Shown here: positions 25,926-35,173 of the stretch, piece after piece
Numbering within the stretch: position 1 is the first letter of the stretch
Layout: each line of letters begins with the position of its first letter
DNA from: Undibacterium sp. YM2
Lineage (GTDB): Bacteria > Pseudomonadota > Gammaproteobacteria > Burkholderiales > Burkholderiaceae_D
DNA: 64,000 nucleotides
Reading direction: 5' to 3'
NCBI RefSeq assembly: GCF_009937975.1
Contig: NZ_AP018441.1
Location: 4,960,001-5,024,000 of the forward strand
Translations under genes and position numbers: made by a program
The notes under the pieces: model-generated
Seen by the model: the letters and a program-made list of their open reading frames with translations, nothing else
Told to the model about the DNA's origin: nothing
Databases searched by the model: none

Positions 25926-27473
25926 TTAAAGATCATCGAGCCTGGCACGTATATCTGTTGCCCTGTCGCGCAGCGCCTGCAAGACGTCTTTATCCATTTT
26001 CCTGAGTTGCGGATATACCATGCCTATGCGGGGGTTACTGGATAACTTGTCTTCGTTGCGCGCAAAAAAATCCCAGTACAGGGCATTGTAGGGGCAAGCT
26101 TGTTCGCTTGTACGTTGCTTTTTATCGTAATGGCAGCCCTTGCAATAATCACTCATCTTGTCGATATAGGCTGCGGCGGATACATAGGGTTTGGTGGCCA
26201 GCATACCACCGTCAGCAAACTGGCTCATGCCCAAAGTATTGGGCAATTCTACCCACTCAAACGCATCGATATAAACACCCAGGTACCAGCGATGAACTTG
26301 CTGCGGCTGCAAGCCCGCCAGCAAGGCAAAATTGCCGATGACCATCAGGCGTTGAATATGGTGGGCATGGGCTTGCTCCAGCGACTGGCTGATGGCACTG
26401 GAGAGGCAACGCATTTTTGTTTTACCAGTCCAGAACCATGCTGGTAATTCTGCCTCATGGCCAAAGAAATTATGTTCTTCATAGCCTGGCATTTGCGCCC
26501 AGTAAATGCCGCGCACATATTCTCGCCAGCCCAGTATCTGCCGTATATAGCCCTCTACTGCAGGCAGTGCGGCATGGCCGGCCCAGAGTGCCGCCTCTAC
26601 CTTGCTGACCACTTCTTGCGGCTGCAGCATTTTGACATTCAAGGCGAAAGAAATCAGTGAATGAAACAAGCGCCATGACTTGCTGCTCATGGCATCCTGA
26701 AACTCACCAAAATGCGGCAAGGCATGCTGGATGAAAGCATCAAGTTGCGCCAGTGCTTCTGCTCGATTCAGCGGCCAGGCAAAATTACTCGCGTTCGCCT
26801 CACCAAAGCTATTGATGCCTGCCTGCTGTATGGTTTCCCACAAGCCTGAATGATCATGCCGTGGCCGGAAGTCTGCCGGTTCCCAGGGTATGCCGGGCCA
26901 GGCTTTGCGGTTGTCGTGGTCGTAATTCCATTGCCCGCCGACTGGTTTGTTGGCTTCTTCCAGCAAGACCTGGTGCTTGACCCGCATGTGGCGATAGAAA
27001 TTTTCCATCAACCATTTCTTGCGGCCTTCAAACAGGATGGCGGCTTCATCACGGCGGGTAAAAAAATGTTCACTACTGCGCATGCGGCAATTGATCTTGC
27101 TGGCATCGCAATAGGCGGCGAGTTGTGCATCAAGCCTGAATTCATCAGGCTCCTGGTATTCAAACTGACTGCATTGGTAATGTGCCAGCAGCCAGTCAAG
27201 ATTGGCTGTCAGAGATTGCGTATTGTCTGCATCATCGATAGCCAGATAATGCAGGCGATGGCCAGCAGCCTGGAGTTGCGCAGCCAGCTCGCGCATGGCG
27301 GCGAAGATGGCGATAATTTTTTGCGCATGATGGAGAACGTAATCTGTCTCTTGACGGATTTCCATCATGACATAGACGACATCGTCAGAAGCTTGGCTAA
27401 ACCAGCTATGCGCAGGATAGAGCTGGTCACCGAGTATCAGGCGCAATGTCGTTGCAGGTGCAGTAGATTGCAT
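25926..27473 (-). CDS. FeS-type cryptochrome/(6-4) photolyase (PhrB-like)
   Basis: About 515 residues from ATG 27473, chosen for the GGAAAG ribosome-binding site before it. 'LILGDQL' at the N-terminus, the 'GWREYVRGIYW' FAD region and the C-terminal cysteines C-x2-C-x12-C ('YCKGCHYDK' onward), with an upstream Cys in 'MRCLSSA', match the [4Fe-4S] ligands of the FeS-BCP/PhrB class. These enzymes repair (6-4) photoproducts or sense light using FAD and a lumazine antenna. It forms a left-going group with DUF2256, TIGR02450 and SDR genes. Confidence 0.9.
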   Translation of the reverse strand: MQSTAPATTLRLILGDQLYPAHSWFSQASDDVVYVMMEIRQETDYVLHHAQKIIAIFAAMRELAAQLQAAGHRLHYLAIDDADNTQSLTANLDWLLAHYQCSQFEYQEPDEFRLDAQLAAYCDASKINCRMRSSEHFFTRRDEAAILFEGRKKWLMENFYRHMRVKHQVLLEEANKPVGGQWNYDHDNRKAWPGIPWEPADFRPRHDHSGLWETIQQAGINSFGEANASNFAWPLNRAEALAQLDAFIQHALPHFGEFQDAMSSKSWRLFHSLISFALNVKMLQPQEVVSKVEAALWAGHAALPAVEGYIRQILGWREYVRGIYWAQMPGYEEHNFFGHEAELPAWFWTGKTKMRCLSSAISQSLEQAHAHHIQRLMVIGNFALLAGLQPQQVHRWYLGVYIDAFEWVELPNTLGMSQFADGGMLATKPYVSAAAYIDKMSDYCKGCHYDKKQRTSEQACPYNALYWDFFARNEDKLSSNPRIGMVYPQLRKMDKDVLQALRDRATDIRARLDDL

Positions 27474-27499
27474 GGTGCTTTCCGATCTGATAACGGCTC

Positions 27500-27667
27500 T
27501 CAAGTCTGAGACTTGCTATTGCGATTGCTCTGGCTGTTGCTGCGGCAGCGCTGGGAACAGTATTTGACCTCGTCCCAGTTTTTTTCCCATTTCTTGCGCC
27601 AGTTAAATGGCAGGCCGCAAGTCTGGCAAAGCTTGCTGGGCAGGTCGGCCTTTTTGCGCATTTTCAT
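27500..27667 (-). CDS. DUF2256 small zinc-binding protein
   Basis: 55 residues from ATG 27667 (ATG 27661 also possible). 'LCQTCGLPFNWRKKWEKNW' then 'KYCSQRCR' is the DUF2256 signature, with four Cys arranged as two CxxC/CxxxC pairs for one zinc. The family is found next to cryptochrome/photolyase genes in many proteobacteria. The stop lies 26 bp before the photolyase ATG, so both are in one transcript. Confidence 0.85.
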   Translation of the reverse strand: MKMRKKADLPSKLCQTCGLPFNWRKKWEKNWDEVKYCSQRCRSNSQSNRNSKSQT

Positions 27668-27723
27668 TTGAATCCGCCTCTGAATAAGACCATCGGGGAG
27701 ATGCCTTGATCATGCAAATGAAG

Positions 27724-27748
27724 AGATGGCTGCATTGTGCAGCCATCT
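27724..27748 (-). terminator. Strong hairpin after the carbonic anhydrase gene
   Basis: A perfect 11-bp stem (AGATGGCTGCA and complement) with a 3-nt loop, 34 bp after the stop of the leftward carbonic anhydrase gene. Only a weak T-rich stretch follows on that strand. Confidence 0.5.
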
Positions 27749-27782
27749 GTATTGCCACTAACTGATTCCAAAAATGGCGTCT

Positions 27783-28451
27783 TTATTGATCATAACGTGC
27801 CAGGCTGGCTTCGAGATGCGGGGTCAGCTCATCAGCAGAGCTGATGGTCATGCCAAGTTCACTCAGCAAACCGTCGCGCAGACCATACACCCAGCCATGC
27901 ACAGTCAGTGACTGACCACGCTCCCAGGCGTCTTGTACGACAGTGGTGCGGCAAAGATTGACCACCTGTTCAATGACATTGAGCTCGCACAGGCGTTCGC
28001 TTTTCTCTTGCACAGACAATACCTCGCCCAGGTATTTCTCATGTTTTTGATGCACGTCCTGCACATGGCGCAGCCAGTTGTCGGCCAGGCCAACACGGCG
28101 GTTGGTCATGGCAGCATGCACGCCTGAGCAGCCATAATGGCCGCAGATAATGATGTGTTTGACACCCAGTACATCAATCGCGAATTGCAATACAGACAGG
28201 CAATTGAGGTCAGAATGCACAACCACGTTGGCGATATTGCGGTGAACAAACAGTTCGCCAGGCAAAAGGCCCAGCAATTCATTGGCTGGAACGCGGCTGT
28301 CAGAGCAGCCTATCCATAAGTATTCAGGGCTTTGCTGTGCCGCCAGCGTCTTGAAGAAGTTGGCGTCTTTTGCCGTGATGGCAGCAGCCCATTTGCGGTT
28401 GTTTTCAAATAATTGCTGTGGAGTCAATCCAGTGTTGCTTGTTGCGTTCAT
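27783..28451 (-). CDS. can: Beta-class carbonic anhydrase
   Basis: About 222 residues from ATG 28451, which has GGGCGAGAG just upstream. Beta-CA zinc ligands and active-site pair: Cys and Asp in 'IGCSDSRVPA', then His and Cys in 'IICGHYGCSGV'. Catalyses CO2 hydration in the cytoplasm, supplying bicarbonate. The length and sequence match the Can type of proteobacteria. Single-gene unit, separated by a hairpin from the photolyase group. Confidence 0.9.
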   Translation of the reverse strand: MNATSNTGLTPQQLFENNRKWAAAITAKDANFFKTLAAQQSPEYLWIGCSDSRVPANELLGLLPGELFVHRNIANVVVHSDLNCLSVLQFAIDVLGVKHIIICGHYGCSGVHAAMTNRRVGLADNWLRHVQDVHQKHEKYLGEVLSVQEKSERLCELNVIEQVVNLCRTTVVQDAWERGQSLTVHGWVYGLRDGLLSELGMTISSADELTPHLEASLARYDQ

Positions 28452-28589
28452 GCTCTCGCCCATTTATTCTAGACAGGCGAGATTCTACCTGCAATGTGCA
28501 CTGGCTGCTTGATTAAGCCCTAATATATCCGGGCATGGTCTATCTGACATGAGCGAAATATTCATATTGCATGACAATCCTGTATCGGC

Positions 28590-28623
28590 AATACTTGATA
28601 AAAACCAATACTTGATAAAAACC
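28590..28623. repeat. Perfect tandem duplication of a 17-mer
   Basis: AATACTTGATAAAAACC occurs twice back to back (28590-28606 and 28607-28623), ending 26 bp before the start of the periplasmic binding protein gene. It may be a recent slippage duplication in a 5' leader or a paired regulatory site. Confidence 0.6.
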
Positions 28624-28649
28624 AACACCCGGAAAACGGAGTTCAGGGC

Positions 28650-29345
28650 ATGACCTCAGGCAAGTGTGGCAAAACCGTTGCGAAGTGGCTAGTTGCATTC
28701 AGCATTTTTTGTCTGCATGCTGCCTGCCCTGTCCTTGCGCAGCAAGAGAGCATACGCATCGCCACCTTTGGCCAGGGCGGCCCCATGGAAAAAGCTGCAG
28801 CAATTCATCTGACCGAGTGTTATAAAAAGCTCGGCATGCAGGTCGAGTTCGTCAACCTGCCCGGCAACCGCGCCTTGCAGGAATCAAACAGTGGGCGCCT
28901 GGATGGTGAACTCATGCGCAAGACGGGCCTGGGTGTGGAATATCCCAATCTCCTGCAAATCATGGTGCCGCTGGCAACCACTAATACCGTAGCCTTTGCC
29001 ATGGATAAAAACATCGATCTCGACAAAGGCTGGGCCAGCCTGAAAGAACATACGTTTTCTTATGAAACCGGCACCAAGGTCATAGAACAAAATACCCAGG
29101 GCTTCAGTACCGGCCATGCCGAACATAATATCAAGGCGGCTTTCAGGCAGATGCTGAACCGCCGGGTAGAGCTCATTGTCATTGACGAACAGGCAGGTTT
29201 GCAACTGGTCAAAGAGATGGGTCTCGAAGGCACAGTGCACATGCTGACCCCACCCATCAGCACGACACCGCTCTACCATTACCTGCACAAGAAACATGCA
29301 GACCTGGCCAACAGGCTGGAAGCTTTGCTACGCAAGAATCATTGA
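28650..29345 (+). CDS. Periplasmic solute-binding-like protein
   Basis: 231 residues: signal peptide ending near 'PVLAQ', then a two-lobed binding-protein fold of the SBP_bac_3 type ('RIATFGQGGPMEKAAAIHL', 'GNRALQESNSGRLDGELMR', 'YLHKKHADLANRLEALL' at the end). No transporter membrane or ATPase gene is adjacent, so it may act alone or as a sensory binding protein. Ligand unknown. Confidence 0.7.
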   Translation: MTSGKCGKTVAKWLVAFSIFCLHAACPVLAQQESIRIATFGQGGPMEKAAAIHLTECYKKLGMQVEFVNLPGNRALQESNSGRLDGELMRKTGLGVEYPNLLQIMVPLATTNTVAFAMDKNIDLDKGWASLKEHTFSYETGTKVIEQNTQGFSTGHAEHNIKAAFRQMLNRRVELIVIDEQAGLQLVKEMGLEGTVHMLTPPISTTPLYHYLHKKHADLANRLEALLRKNH

Positions 29346-29383
29346 ACCAGGTAGGCGCGTATTTTGCCTGCATGGGTCAAGAA

Positions 29384-29956
29384 TCAGTGGCAGAATTCCT
29401 TCATCATTTCATTCAATCTCAATGGCAGCCCGGCATCAAGCCTTTGCTCGTCGGTGATGTCGGGATTAATGGTGCACACCTTGAAAGGTGTTTTTGACAC
29501 CAGTTCCAGCCCATAATCCCTGGGTATTCCGCTGGCTTTCAGATAGCGGTCAATACGGCCAACCATGCTTCCGGCCTGCTCAAATAAGCCTAACCTGGCA
29601 GCCTTGCGCGCCATAAAGAAACTCAGCAAGTGATTTTCCTGTGAACGCCAACTCTCGTTTTCTTCGGATTCGCCACCGGTATTGGTGTGCTGAAAAACAA
29701 CCGACACCAAAGCAAAATCCCTCGCTGTCCAGGGCAGCTCATCGACCATCATTTCAAACAGGCGCATGCGGTGGGCAGCATCTGATTTCAACTCTGCGGG
29801 CCTGTCATAAACATCGCCCCGCTTGAACAGAGAACGCGTCTTTTGGTCTTGTTGATAGATTTTTTCAATTTCGGCAGACCTGCTCATGCTTTCAGCGCTG
29901 GCAGCAGCATTAAAAGCAAGGGCTAGTAACAATAATCCGGTTTTTAATATCGTCAT
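29384..29956 (-). CDS. Hypothetical exported protein
   Basis: 190 residues with a signal peptide (cleavage near 'AASA'). The mature part is helical and polar, with two Cys near the C-terminus. A 'FALVSVVFQH' to 'LLSFFMARKAARLG' stretch resembles exported proteins with DUF6624-type features, but I cannot assign a family firmly. Convergent with the binding-protein gene. Confidence 0.5.
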   Translation of the reverse strand: MTILKTGLLLLALAFNAAASAESMSRSAEIEKIYQQDQKTRSLFKRGDVYDRPAELKSDAAHRMRLFEMMVDELPWTARDFALVSVVFQHTNTGGESEENESWRSQENHLLSFFMARKAARLGLFEQAGSMVGRIDRYLKASGIPRDYGLELVSKTPFKVCTINPDITDEQRLDAGLPLRLNEMMKEFCH

Positions 29957-29995
29957 TGGGTGTCTGCTGGTTGATATCCTGGATATGTACAGAAC

Positions 29996-31135
29996 TCAAG
30001 GTGATGCTTCGAAAGCCAATGTCTTACCTGCCCCGCGCCACTGCCCCAGTAATTTATTGCCTTCCCGGCGATAACTGATGGTTGCGCTTGGTTTGCCCTT
30101 GCCGTCAAATTCAGTCAGCTCGGTTACATCCTTCTTGCGCGCTGCTTTGAGCGGTATGGCTTGGCGATGTTTGTCATAAAAGTAGCGCGAGCTTGAGTAA
30201 TATGCACCTTCAACACTATCTGTCAGCATCAGGGTAATGGGCGTATTGCCATTGATCTTGCCGTGAAAAACCTGGGCATAGGGATTGATGTCAGCAATCG
30301 CTCCATCCCCCTCATCGAGCAAAATATATTTCCCATAGCTGCTGAGGTAAGCTGTCAATTGCGGTGCTTTGAGTGTCATGACCAGATTGCCCAGATCATC
30401 AATGGCGCGGTTCACATGTGCTGAACACGTACCGCTATCAAAACTCAGTGCACCATCAAGTATGCTTATCTGACCGGGATACTTCAGATACAAATCATAG
30501 AGACTGCCAGATTTGGTATAACGTTCTTCCAGGCAACGCTCGTATAGTTCGATCTGATCAGCCACCGTTTCTTTGTCGCGCTCTTTCGTACCCTTGTTAC
30601 GCAATTTTTCCAGACGAGCTATTTCAGTTCGCAAACGCCTCGCATTGGTTTTTTGCGCCAGTATCGCCAGGGCCTTTTTACCAGGCTCGCTTAATAATTC
30701 CAAAGGCGTGATGACACGCCCTGTCCTTGCATCAAAGTCAAAACGGATTTCATTCAAGCTGCAATATGCGCCACAGCCCTCAGTACTGACAACGATAGCA
30801 TATTGTCGCTTGCCGTTCAGCAGGCCCGAAGATGCTGGCTCCATGGACTCAAGAGGAAGCTCCAGCTCTATCAGTGCCATCTTTGCAGCAGTGTTTTCTT
30901 TCGCAGGTGGCAAAGTATTCAATAACTGTATATGCAAAAAGTTATTGATACGATCTGCCACCTGCCGATCCTCAGTCGAGATGAAAGGTATCGTCAGTTC
31001 TACCTTCTCTCCCATGTTGTTCTTGCTGGTGTACTTGAGCGGTTTGTCGCTGAAAGTAGCACCCAGGCAAGTGCCAGACAATAGCAAGGCACTGCCAAAG
31101 AGACTGAAGAGCTTGATATTTTTAGCGAACATCAT
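29996..31135 (-). CDS. Hypothetical exported protein
   Basis: 379 residues with a signal peptide ending near 'TCLGA'. The mature part contains 'TEGCGAYCSLNEIRFDFDARTGRVITPLELL' spacing typical of periplasmic DUF3298/PdaC-like proteins (a hydrophobic strand, F-D-x-x-T-G, then L-L). That similarity is loose. It overlaps the GST gene by 4 bp and is translationally coupled to it. Function unknown. Confidence 0.55.
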   Translation of the reverse strand: MMFAKNIKLFSLFGSALLLSGTCLGATFSDKPLKYTSKNNMGEKVELTIPFISTEDRQVADRINNFLHIQLLNTLPPAKENTAAKMALIELELPLESMEPASSGLLNGKRQYAIVVSTEGCGAYCSLNEIRFDFDARTGRVITPLELLSEPGKKALAILAQKTNARRLRTEIARLEKLRNKGTKERDKETVADQIELYERCLEERYTKSGSLYDLYLKYPGQISILDGALSFDSGTCSAHVNRAIDDLGNLVMTLKAPQLTAYLSSYGKYILLDEGDGAIADINPYAQVFHGKINGNTPITLMLTDSVEGAYYSSSRYFYDKHRQAIPLKAARKKDVTELTEFDGKGKPSATISYRREGNKLLGQWRGAGKTLAFEASP

Positions 31136-31842
31136 CCGCGTGCCGGTATCAACAAGCCCCGCTGCACCGCCGGGCGCCCGACAAACTCGGCCAGGGCACG
31201 TTGCACATGGGGGAAGTCATTGATACCTACCAGCTCGCCTGCCTCATAAAAACCGATGAGGTTGCGTATCCATGGGAAGATCGCGATATCGGCAATGGTA
31301 TAGGTATCGCCCATGATCCATTTGCGGTCGGCCAGGCGTTGATTGACGACGGCCAGCAGGCGCGTGGACTCTGCCACGTAGCGGTCGCGCGGGCGTTTGT
31401 CTTCATAGGCCTTGCCTGCAAATTTATTGAAGAAACCAAGCTGCCCAAACATCGGGCCTATGCCACCCATCTGGAACATCAGCCATTGCAGACATTCATA
31501 ACGCTCAGCCGCATCGGCGGGGATGCACTGCCCGGTCTTGTCTGCCAGGTAGATCAGGATGGCACCGGATTCAAACAGGGCCAGTGGCTTGTCACCGGGG
31601 CCTTGCGGGTCAATGATGGCAGGGATTTTATTATTCGGGTTCAGCGACAGGAATTCTGGCGACATCTGGTCATTGGTCTCAAAGCTGACGAGGTGGGGTT
31701 CATAAGCCAGGCCGGTTTCTTCGAGCATGATGGAAACCTTGACGCCATTCGGTGTCGGCAGTGAATACAGTTGCAGGCGCTCAGGATGCTGGGCTGGCCA
31801 TTTTTTGGTGATGGGGAAATTATTAAGAACAGAGCTGGACAT
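31132..31842 (-). CDS. Glutathione S-transferase, YfcG/YghU type
   Basis: 236 residues. Thioredoxin-like N-terminal domain with 'LYSLPTPNGVKVSIMLEE' and 'NNKIPAI' (the cis-Pro loop) and 'LFESGAILIYLAD'; helical C-terminal domain with 'YTIADIAIFPWIRNL'. The TPNGVKV motif is typical of the disulfide-bond oxidoreductase YfcG/YghU branch. Cytoplasmic. Confidence 0.85.
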   Translation of the reverse strand: MSSSVLNNFPITKKWPAQHPERLQLYSLPTPNGVKVSIMLEETGLAYEPHLVSFETNDQMSPEFLSLNPNNKIPAIIDPQGPGDKPLALFESGAILIYLADKTGQCIPADAAERYECLQWLMFQMGGIGPMFGQLGFFNKFAGKAYEDKRPRDRYVAESTRLLAVVNQRLADRKWIMGDTYTIADIAIFPWIRNLIGFYEAGELVGINDFPHVQRALAEFVGRPAVQRGLLIPARG

Positions 31843-32007
31843 GGTGTTTCCTTCCTGGGTTAATCTTAGAGCGGCCTTTCAGGCGCAGAAACCAGATGCT
31901 AATCCATTTATGAAATTTCTGCGCAGGGCCATCATATCTGTGATGGCGAGTGGACGACATTTGGGCTAAGCTGCACGACTTGTGCAGTACATACTATTAT
32001 TTGCCTC

Positions 32008-34170
32008 ATGCTCAGAACCATCCTCATACGCCTGCTGTTTGTTATCGCCTTGATCGCCATAGTCCTGGGGCTGGCACGCTATCTGGGCAAAGACAGCAGC
32101 AATGTTGCGCCCGATAACTTGCTGGCGAAAGTAGGTATCATCAAAAAACCGGCAGCAACTTCATTTGACTGGCAGGCTGAACTGAATGTGTATGCAGGCA
32201 TGCATGACGTCGATAGCAGTTATTTTTCTGACCCTTATGCAGTCGCGATAGACAAGCAGGGCACTATTTTTGTCAGCGATGCAGGTGAGCATAACCAGAT
32301 CTTGAAGATCAGCGTTGATGGCGCAGTTGCGCCCTATGCCGGTTCTGTCGAAGGTTTTGCCGACGGCAAGACTGATCAGGCGGCTTTCAATACCCCTTCC
32401 GGCATTGCATTGGATGGCAAGGGTAATTTGCTGGTGGCCGATACCGGCAATCATGCAATACGCAGCATCAGCCCTGAAGGCGTGGTGACGACATTAGCAG
32501 GCAATGGCAAACCCGGCTACCGCGATGGCATGGGTGCTGAGACACAATTCAATGGCCCGGTCGGCATAACGGTAGATAAGGCGGGTAATATCTACGTAGC
32601 CGACACTTACAATGACCGTATACGCAAGATCAGCCCGGATGGCCAGGTCAGCACACTCGCCGGTGGCAATGGCTCTGGTTATCTGGATGGAGCAGCCGCC
32701 GCTGCCCTGTTTGATACGCCAACTGGACTGGCAATCAATAGCAAGGGCGACATCCTCATCGCCGACAGCAAGAACGACGCCATACGCAGGCTGAGCAAGG
32801 ATGGTCAAGTCACCACCCTGGCCCGTGCCCTTGATGATGAAGAGAAACCCCTGATGCGCCGCCCTTTGAGTATTGTTACCACTTATGACGATCATCTGTA
32901 CATAGGTGAAGGTGGCAAGGGGCGCATCTTACAGATTTCTCCCACAGGTGAAATGCGTGGTCTCACAGGTGTGGGCATCAGCTTTGAAGCCGGGGATGAA
33001 AAGGCCATACGCTTCCAGCAGCCGACAGGCATAGCATTGAATGACAAAGGTGGTCTGCTGGTCAGCGATTCCGCCCGCCTGCAATTGGTGAGCCTGCATA
33101 GCAAAGGCATGCCGGACAGCATGTCTGGACAAAAACCGGCAGCGCCAGCCACTATGCAGGAAATAAAAAATACCCGTCTTGATGACGAAATCAAATCCTA
33201 TCCATGGCCCATCAAGCCGCAAAAATCACCGCACGAAGTCGTTGGCACCATGGGTGAAGTGCGTGGCAATTATGATGGTGAAAGTCGCGACCACTTCCAC
33301 GGTGGCCTTGATGTACAGGCCAACATGGGCACGACCGTATATGCCATCGCCAGTGAAAAAGTGCGCGGCACCAGCAGTAGCTGGGGTTATGCCGGACTCA
33401 GCGAAGGCATCAAGCTCGACAGCATGGCTTATATCCACATGAAGGTCGGGCGCACCGCCAAAGATGCGCTGATTGATGACGATAAATTCCAGCTACAAAC
33501 ACTGGCAGATGGCAAACCCTATGCAGTGCGGGTCAGGCGCGGCACCCGCTTCAAGACTGGCGAAGCGCTGGGCAGTATCAACCGCATGTTCCATGTGCAT
33601 CTGGAACATAATCATGCAGGTCTTAAAATCAATCCTTTGAAATTGAACTTCCCCGGCCTGGTCGATACCATCGCACCGCAGATAGAAGACATCACTATCG
33701 TTGATGGCAGCGGCAAAGAGATCAAGGACAAACAACAGGGCCGCCTGCTCCTGTCCAGCCAGGTCAAAGACTATGGCATCGTCGTCGATGCCTATGACCA
33801 GGTCGATGGCAATGCCAAACGCCGTCGTCTGGGCTTGTACCAATTGGGTTATCAACTCTTGTACACCGACGGCAGCCCCGTGCCCGGTTATGAAACCCCA
33901 CGCATGACGATGGAATTCAATGCCCTGCCACCCGACCGTGAAATGGTCAAATTATTGTATGCAGAAGAAAGCGGCATTACCGTGCATGGTGCCAAGAAAA
34001 CCCGCTTTTTGTACATGGCAAGCAATACGGTCAAGGATGGGATTGCGAAGAAAGGCAGCTGGGATATCAGCAAGCTGGCGCCTGGCAATTATGTCTTGCG
34101 TATCCATACAGCGGACTTTGCGGGGAATGTGGCGAAGGACAATCGGGATTTGGGGTTCAGAGTAGAGTAA
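32008..34170 (+). CDS. NHL beta-propeller fused to an M23/LytM-type domain
   Basis: 720 residues. An N-terminal membrane helix (about 5-24) anchors it. Residues about 70-345 hold NHL repeats (five blades with 'GNIYVADTYNDRIRKI'-like segments). A LytM fold follows, with 'HFHGGLDVQANMGTTVYA' (H431 and D435 as HxxxD) and 'HVHLEH' (H529, H531), so the zinc ligands of M23 peptidases are present. The last 150 residues look like an Ig-type domain. Likely acts on, or binds, peptidoglycan in the periplasm; the propeller may bind partners. The domain order is uncommon. Confidence 0.7.
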   Translation: MLRTILIRLLFVIALIAIVLGLARYLGKDSSNVAPDNLLAKVGIIKKPAATSFDWQAELNVYAGMHDVDSSYFSDPYAVAIDKQGTIFVSDAGEHNQILKISVDGAVAPYAGSVEGFADGKTDQAAFNTPSGIALDGKGNLLVADTGNHAIRSISPEGVVTTLAGNGKPGYRDGMGAETQFNGPVGITVDKAGNIYVADTYNDRIRKISPDGQVSTLAGGNGSGYLDGAAAAALFDTPTGLAINSKGDILIADSKNDAIRRLSKDGQVTTLARALDDEEKPLMRRPLSIVTTYDDHLYIGEGGKGRILQISPTGEMRGLTGVGISFEAGDEKAIRFQQPTGIALNDKGGLLVSDSARLQLVSLHSKGMPDSMSGQKPAAPATMQEIKNTRLDDEIKSYPWPIKPQKSPHEVVGTMGEVRGNYDGESRDHFHGGLDVQANMGTTVYAIASEKVRGTSSSWGYAGLSEGIKLDSMAYIHMKVGRTAKDALIDDDKFQLQTLADGKPYAVRVRRGTRFKTGEALGSINRMFHVHLEHNHAGLKINPLKLNFPGLVDTIAPQIEDITIVDGSGKEIKDKQQGRLLLSSQVKDYGIVVDAYDQVDGNAKRRRLGLYQLGYQLLYTDGSPVPGYETPRMTMEFNALPPDREMVKLLYAEESGITVHGAKKTRFLYMASNTVKDGIAKKGSWDISKLAPGNYVLRIHTADFAGNVAKDNRDLGFRVE

Positions 34171-34289
34171 GGACAAACTTGTTTCAATGAGCCCTGTTTT
34201 TGAGAATGCGATTTTCACGCATGCTAAAATAAAAACAGTACTTATGGCACTTAGCCAGCACACCATTTACCTGAATAATTTGCATCCTT

Positions 34290-34400
34290 ATGAAATTCTA
34301 TAAATCCTTGCTCAAGCTGATCAATAACAAGTTCCTGCAATTCAGCATCAGCTTGATCAGTATTTCACTATTATCGGCTTGCACACTGCCCAGGTGCTGA
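34290..34400 (+). CDS. 36-residue lipoprotein-like peptide or gene remnant
   Basis: ATG 34290 to TGA 34400 encodes a basic N-terminus, a hydrophobic core and a lipobox 'LLSAC', leaving only six residues after the Cys. It may be a tiny entericidin-like lipoprotein or the remains of a longer lipoprotein gene. No strong ribosome-binding site is seen. It precedes the exported protein at 34423 by 22 bp. Confidence 0.35.
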   Translation: MKFYKSLLKLINNKFLQFSISLISISLLSACTLPRC

Positions 34401-34422
34401 AAGAAACCTCACGCAAACCCGG

Positions 34423-35136
34423 ATGATTACTCACTTAGCCCGCTCGCTATTTCTCGTTTTTCTGAGTCAGCTAGCTTGCCCTGCATTTGCAGAAATTGTT
34501 CCAGAGTCAGCTGGACATGGTCTGGTTTCGTTCGGTGGCTATCAAACAAAACAAACAAAATCACTGGCAGATCTCCCACAGCCAGTGGTAGCGCGATTGA
34601 CCGGACATCTTAAAAACCGCCTGGGTGAAACACAATACGCTCATTTGAAATTTGCTCGTGCTCAGTTGCTGGAAGCAGATTTTAAAAATGAGCATGTAAA
34701 AGTTCCGGCCTATATATTGCAGTTCGATTTTGAATTACCTGGAACGCCTAAAGTCATTTTTCCTGCTGAAATCTGGCTCCGCTCTGATGCGAGTGTGCTC
34801 AGGGAAATCAACCTTCCTGCTTATGCCAGCTCACCTGACAAGCAAGTGTTCCATGCATTTAAAGAATTCATCCCGCTGATTGCCAAAAGAGGTTTCCTCG
34901 AAAAAAACATGGCTTACATCATCGAACACGATGAAGATAGTGGCCTCATCAAGAAGGGCATGTTTGAAAGAGACATGACTATCAGGCTTGAATACAATGA
35001 GAAATTTGATGCTTTGATCTGGACATTCATCAAGACCTTATCGGATGACAGCTTTACCGCAGAGATGAAATCCATTGTGGTCAATGCTCATACAGGAAGA
35101 ATCATACGTACCAAGAAGTCGCATACGCTTCGTTGA
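34423..35136 (+). CDS. Hypothetical exported protein
   Basis: 237 residues with a signal peptide (cleavage near 'AFAE'). The mature protein is mixed alpha/beta with no Cys and ends in a basic tail. No family recognised. Convergent with modE, which ends 38 bp downstream. Confidence 0.55.
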   Translation: MITHLARSLFLVFLSQLACPAFAEIVPESAGHGLVSFGGYQTKQTKSLADLPQPVVARLTGHLKNRLGETQYAHLKFARAQLLEADFKNEHVKVPAYILQFDFELPGTPKVIFPAEIWLRSDASVLREINLPAYASSPDKQVFHAFKEFIPLIAKRGFLEKNMAYIIEHDEDSGLIKKGMFERDMTIRLEYNEKFDALIWTFIKTLSDDSFTAEMKSIVVNAHTGRIIRTKKSHTLR

Positions 35137-35173
35137 ACTGAGATGTCAGGCCCGGCATCTCTTGCATGGATTA

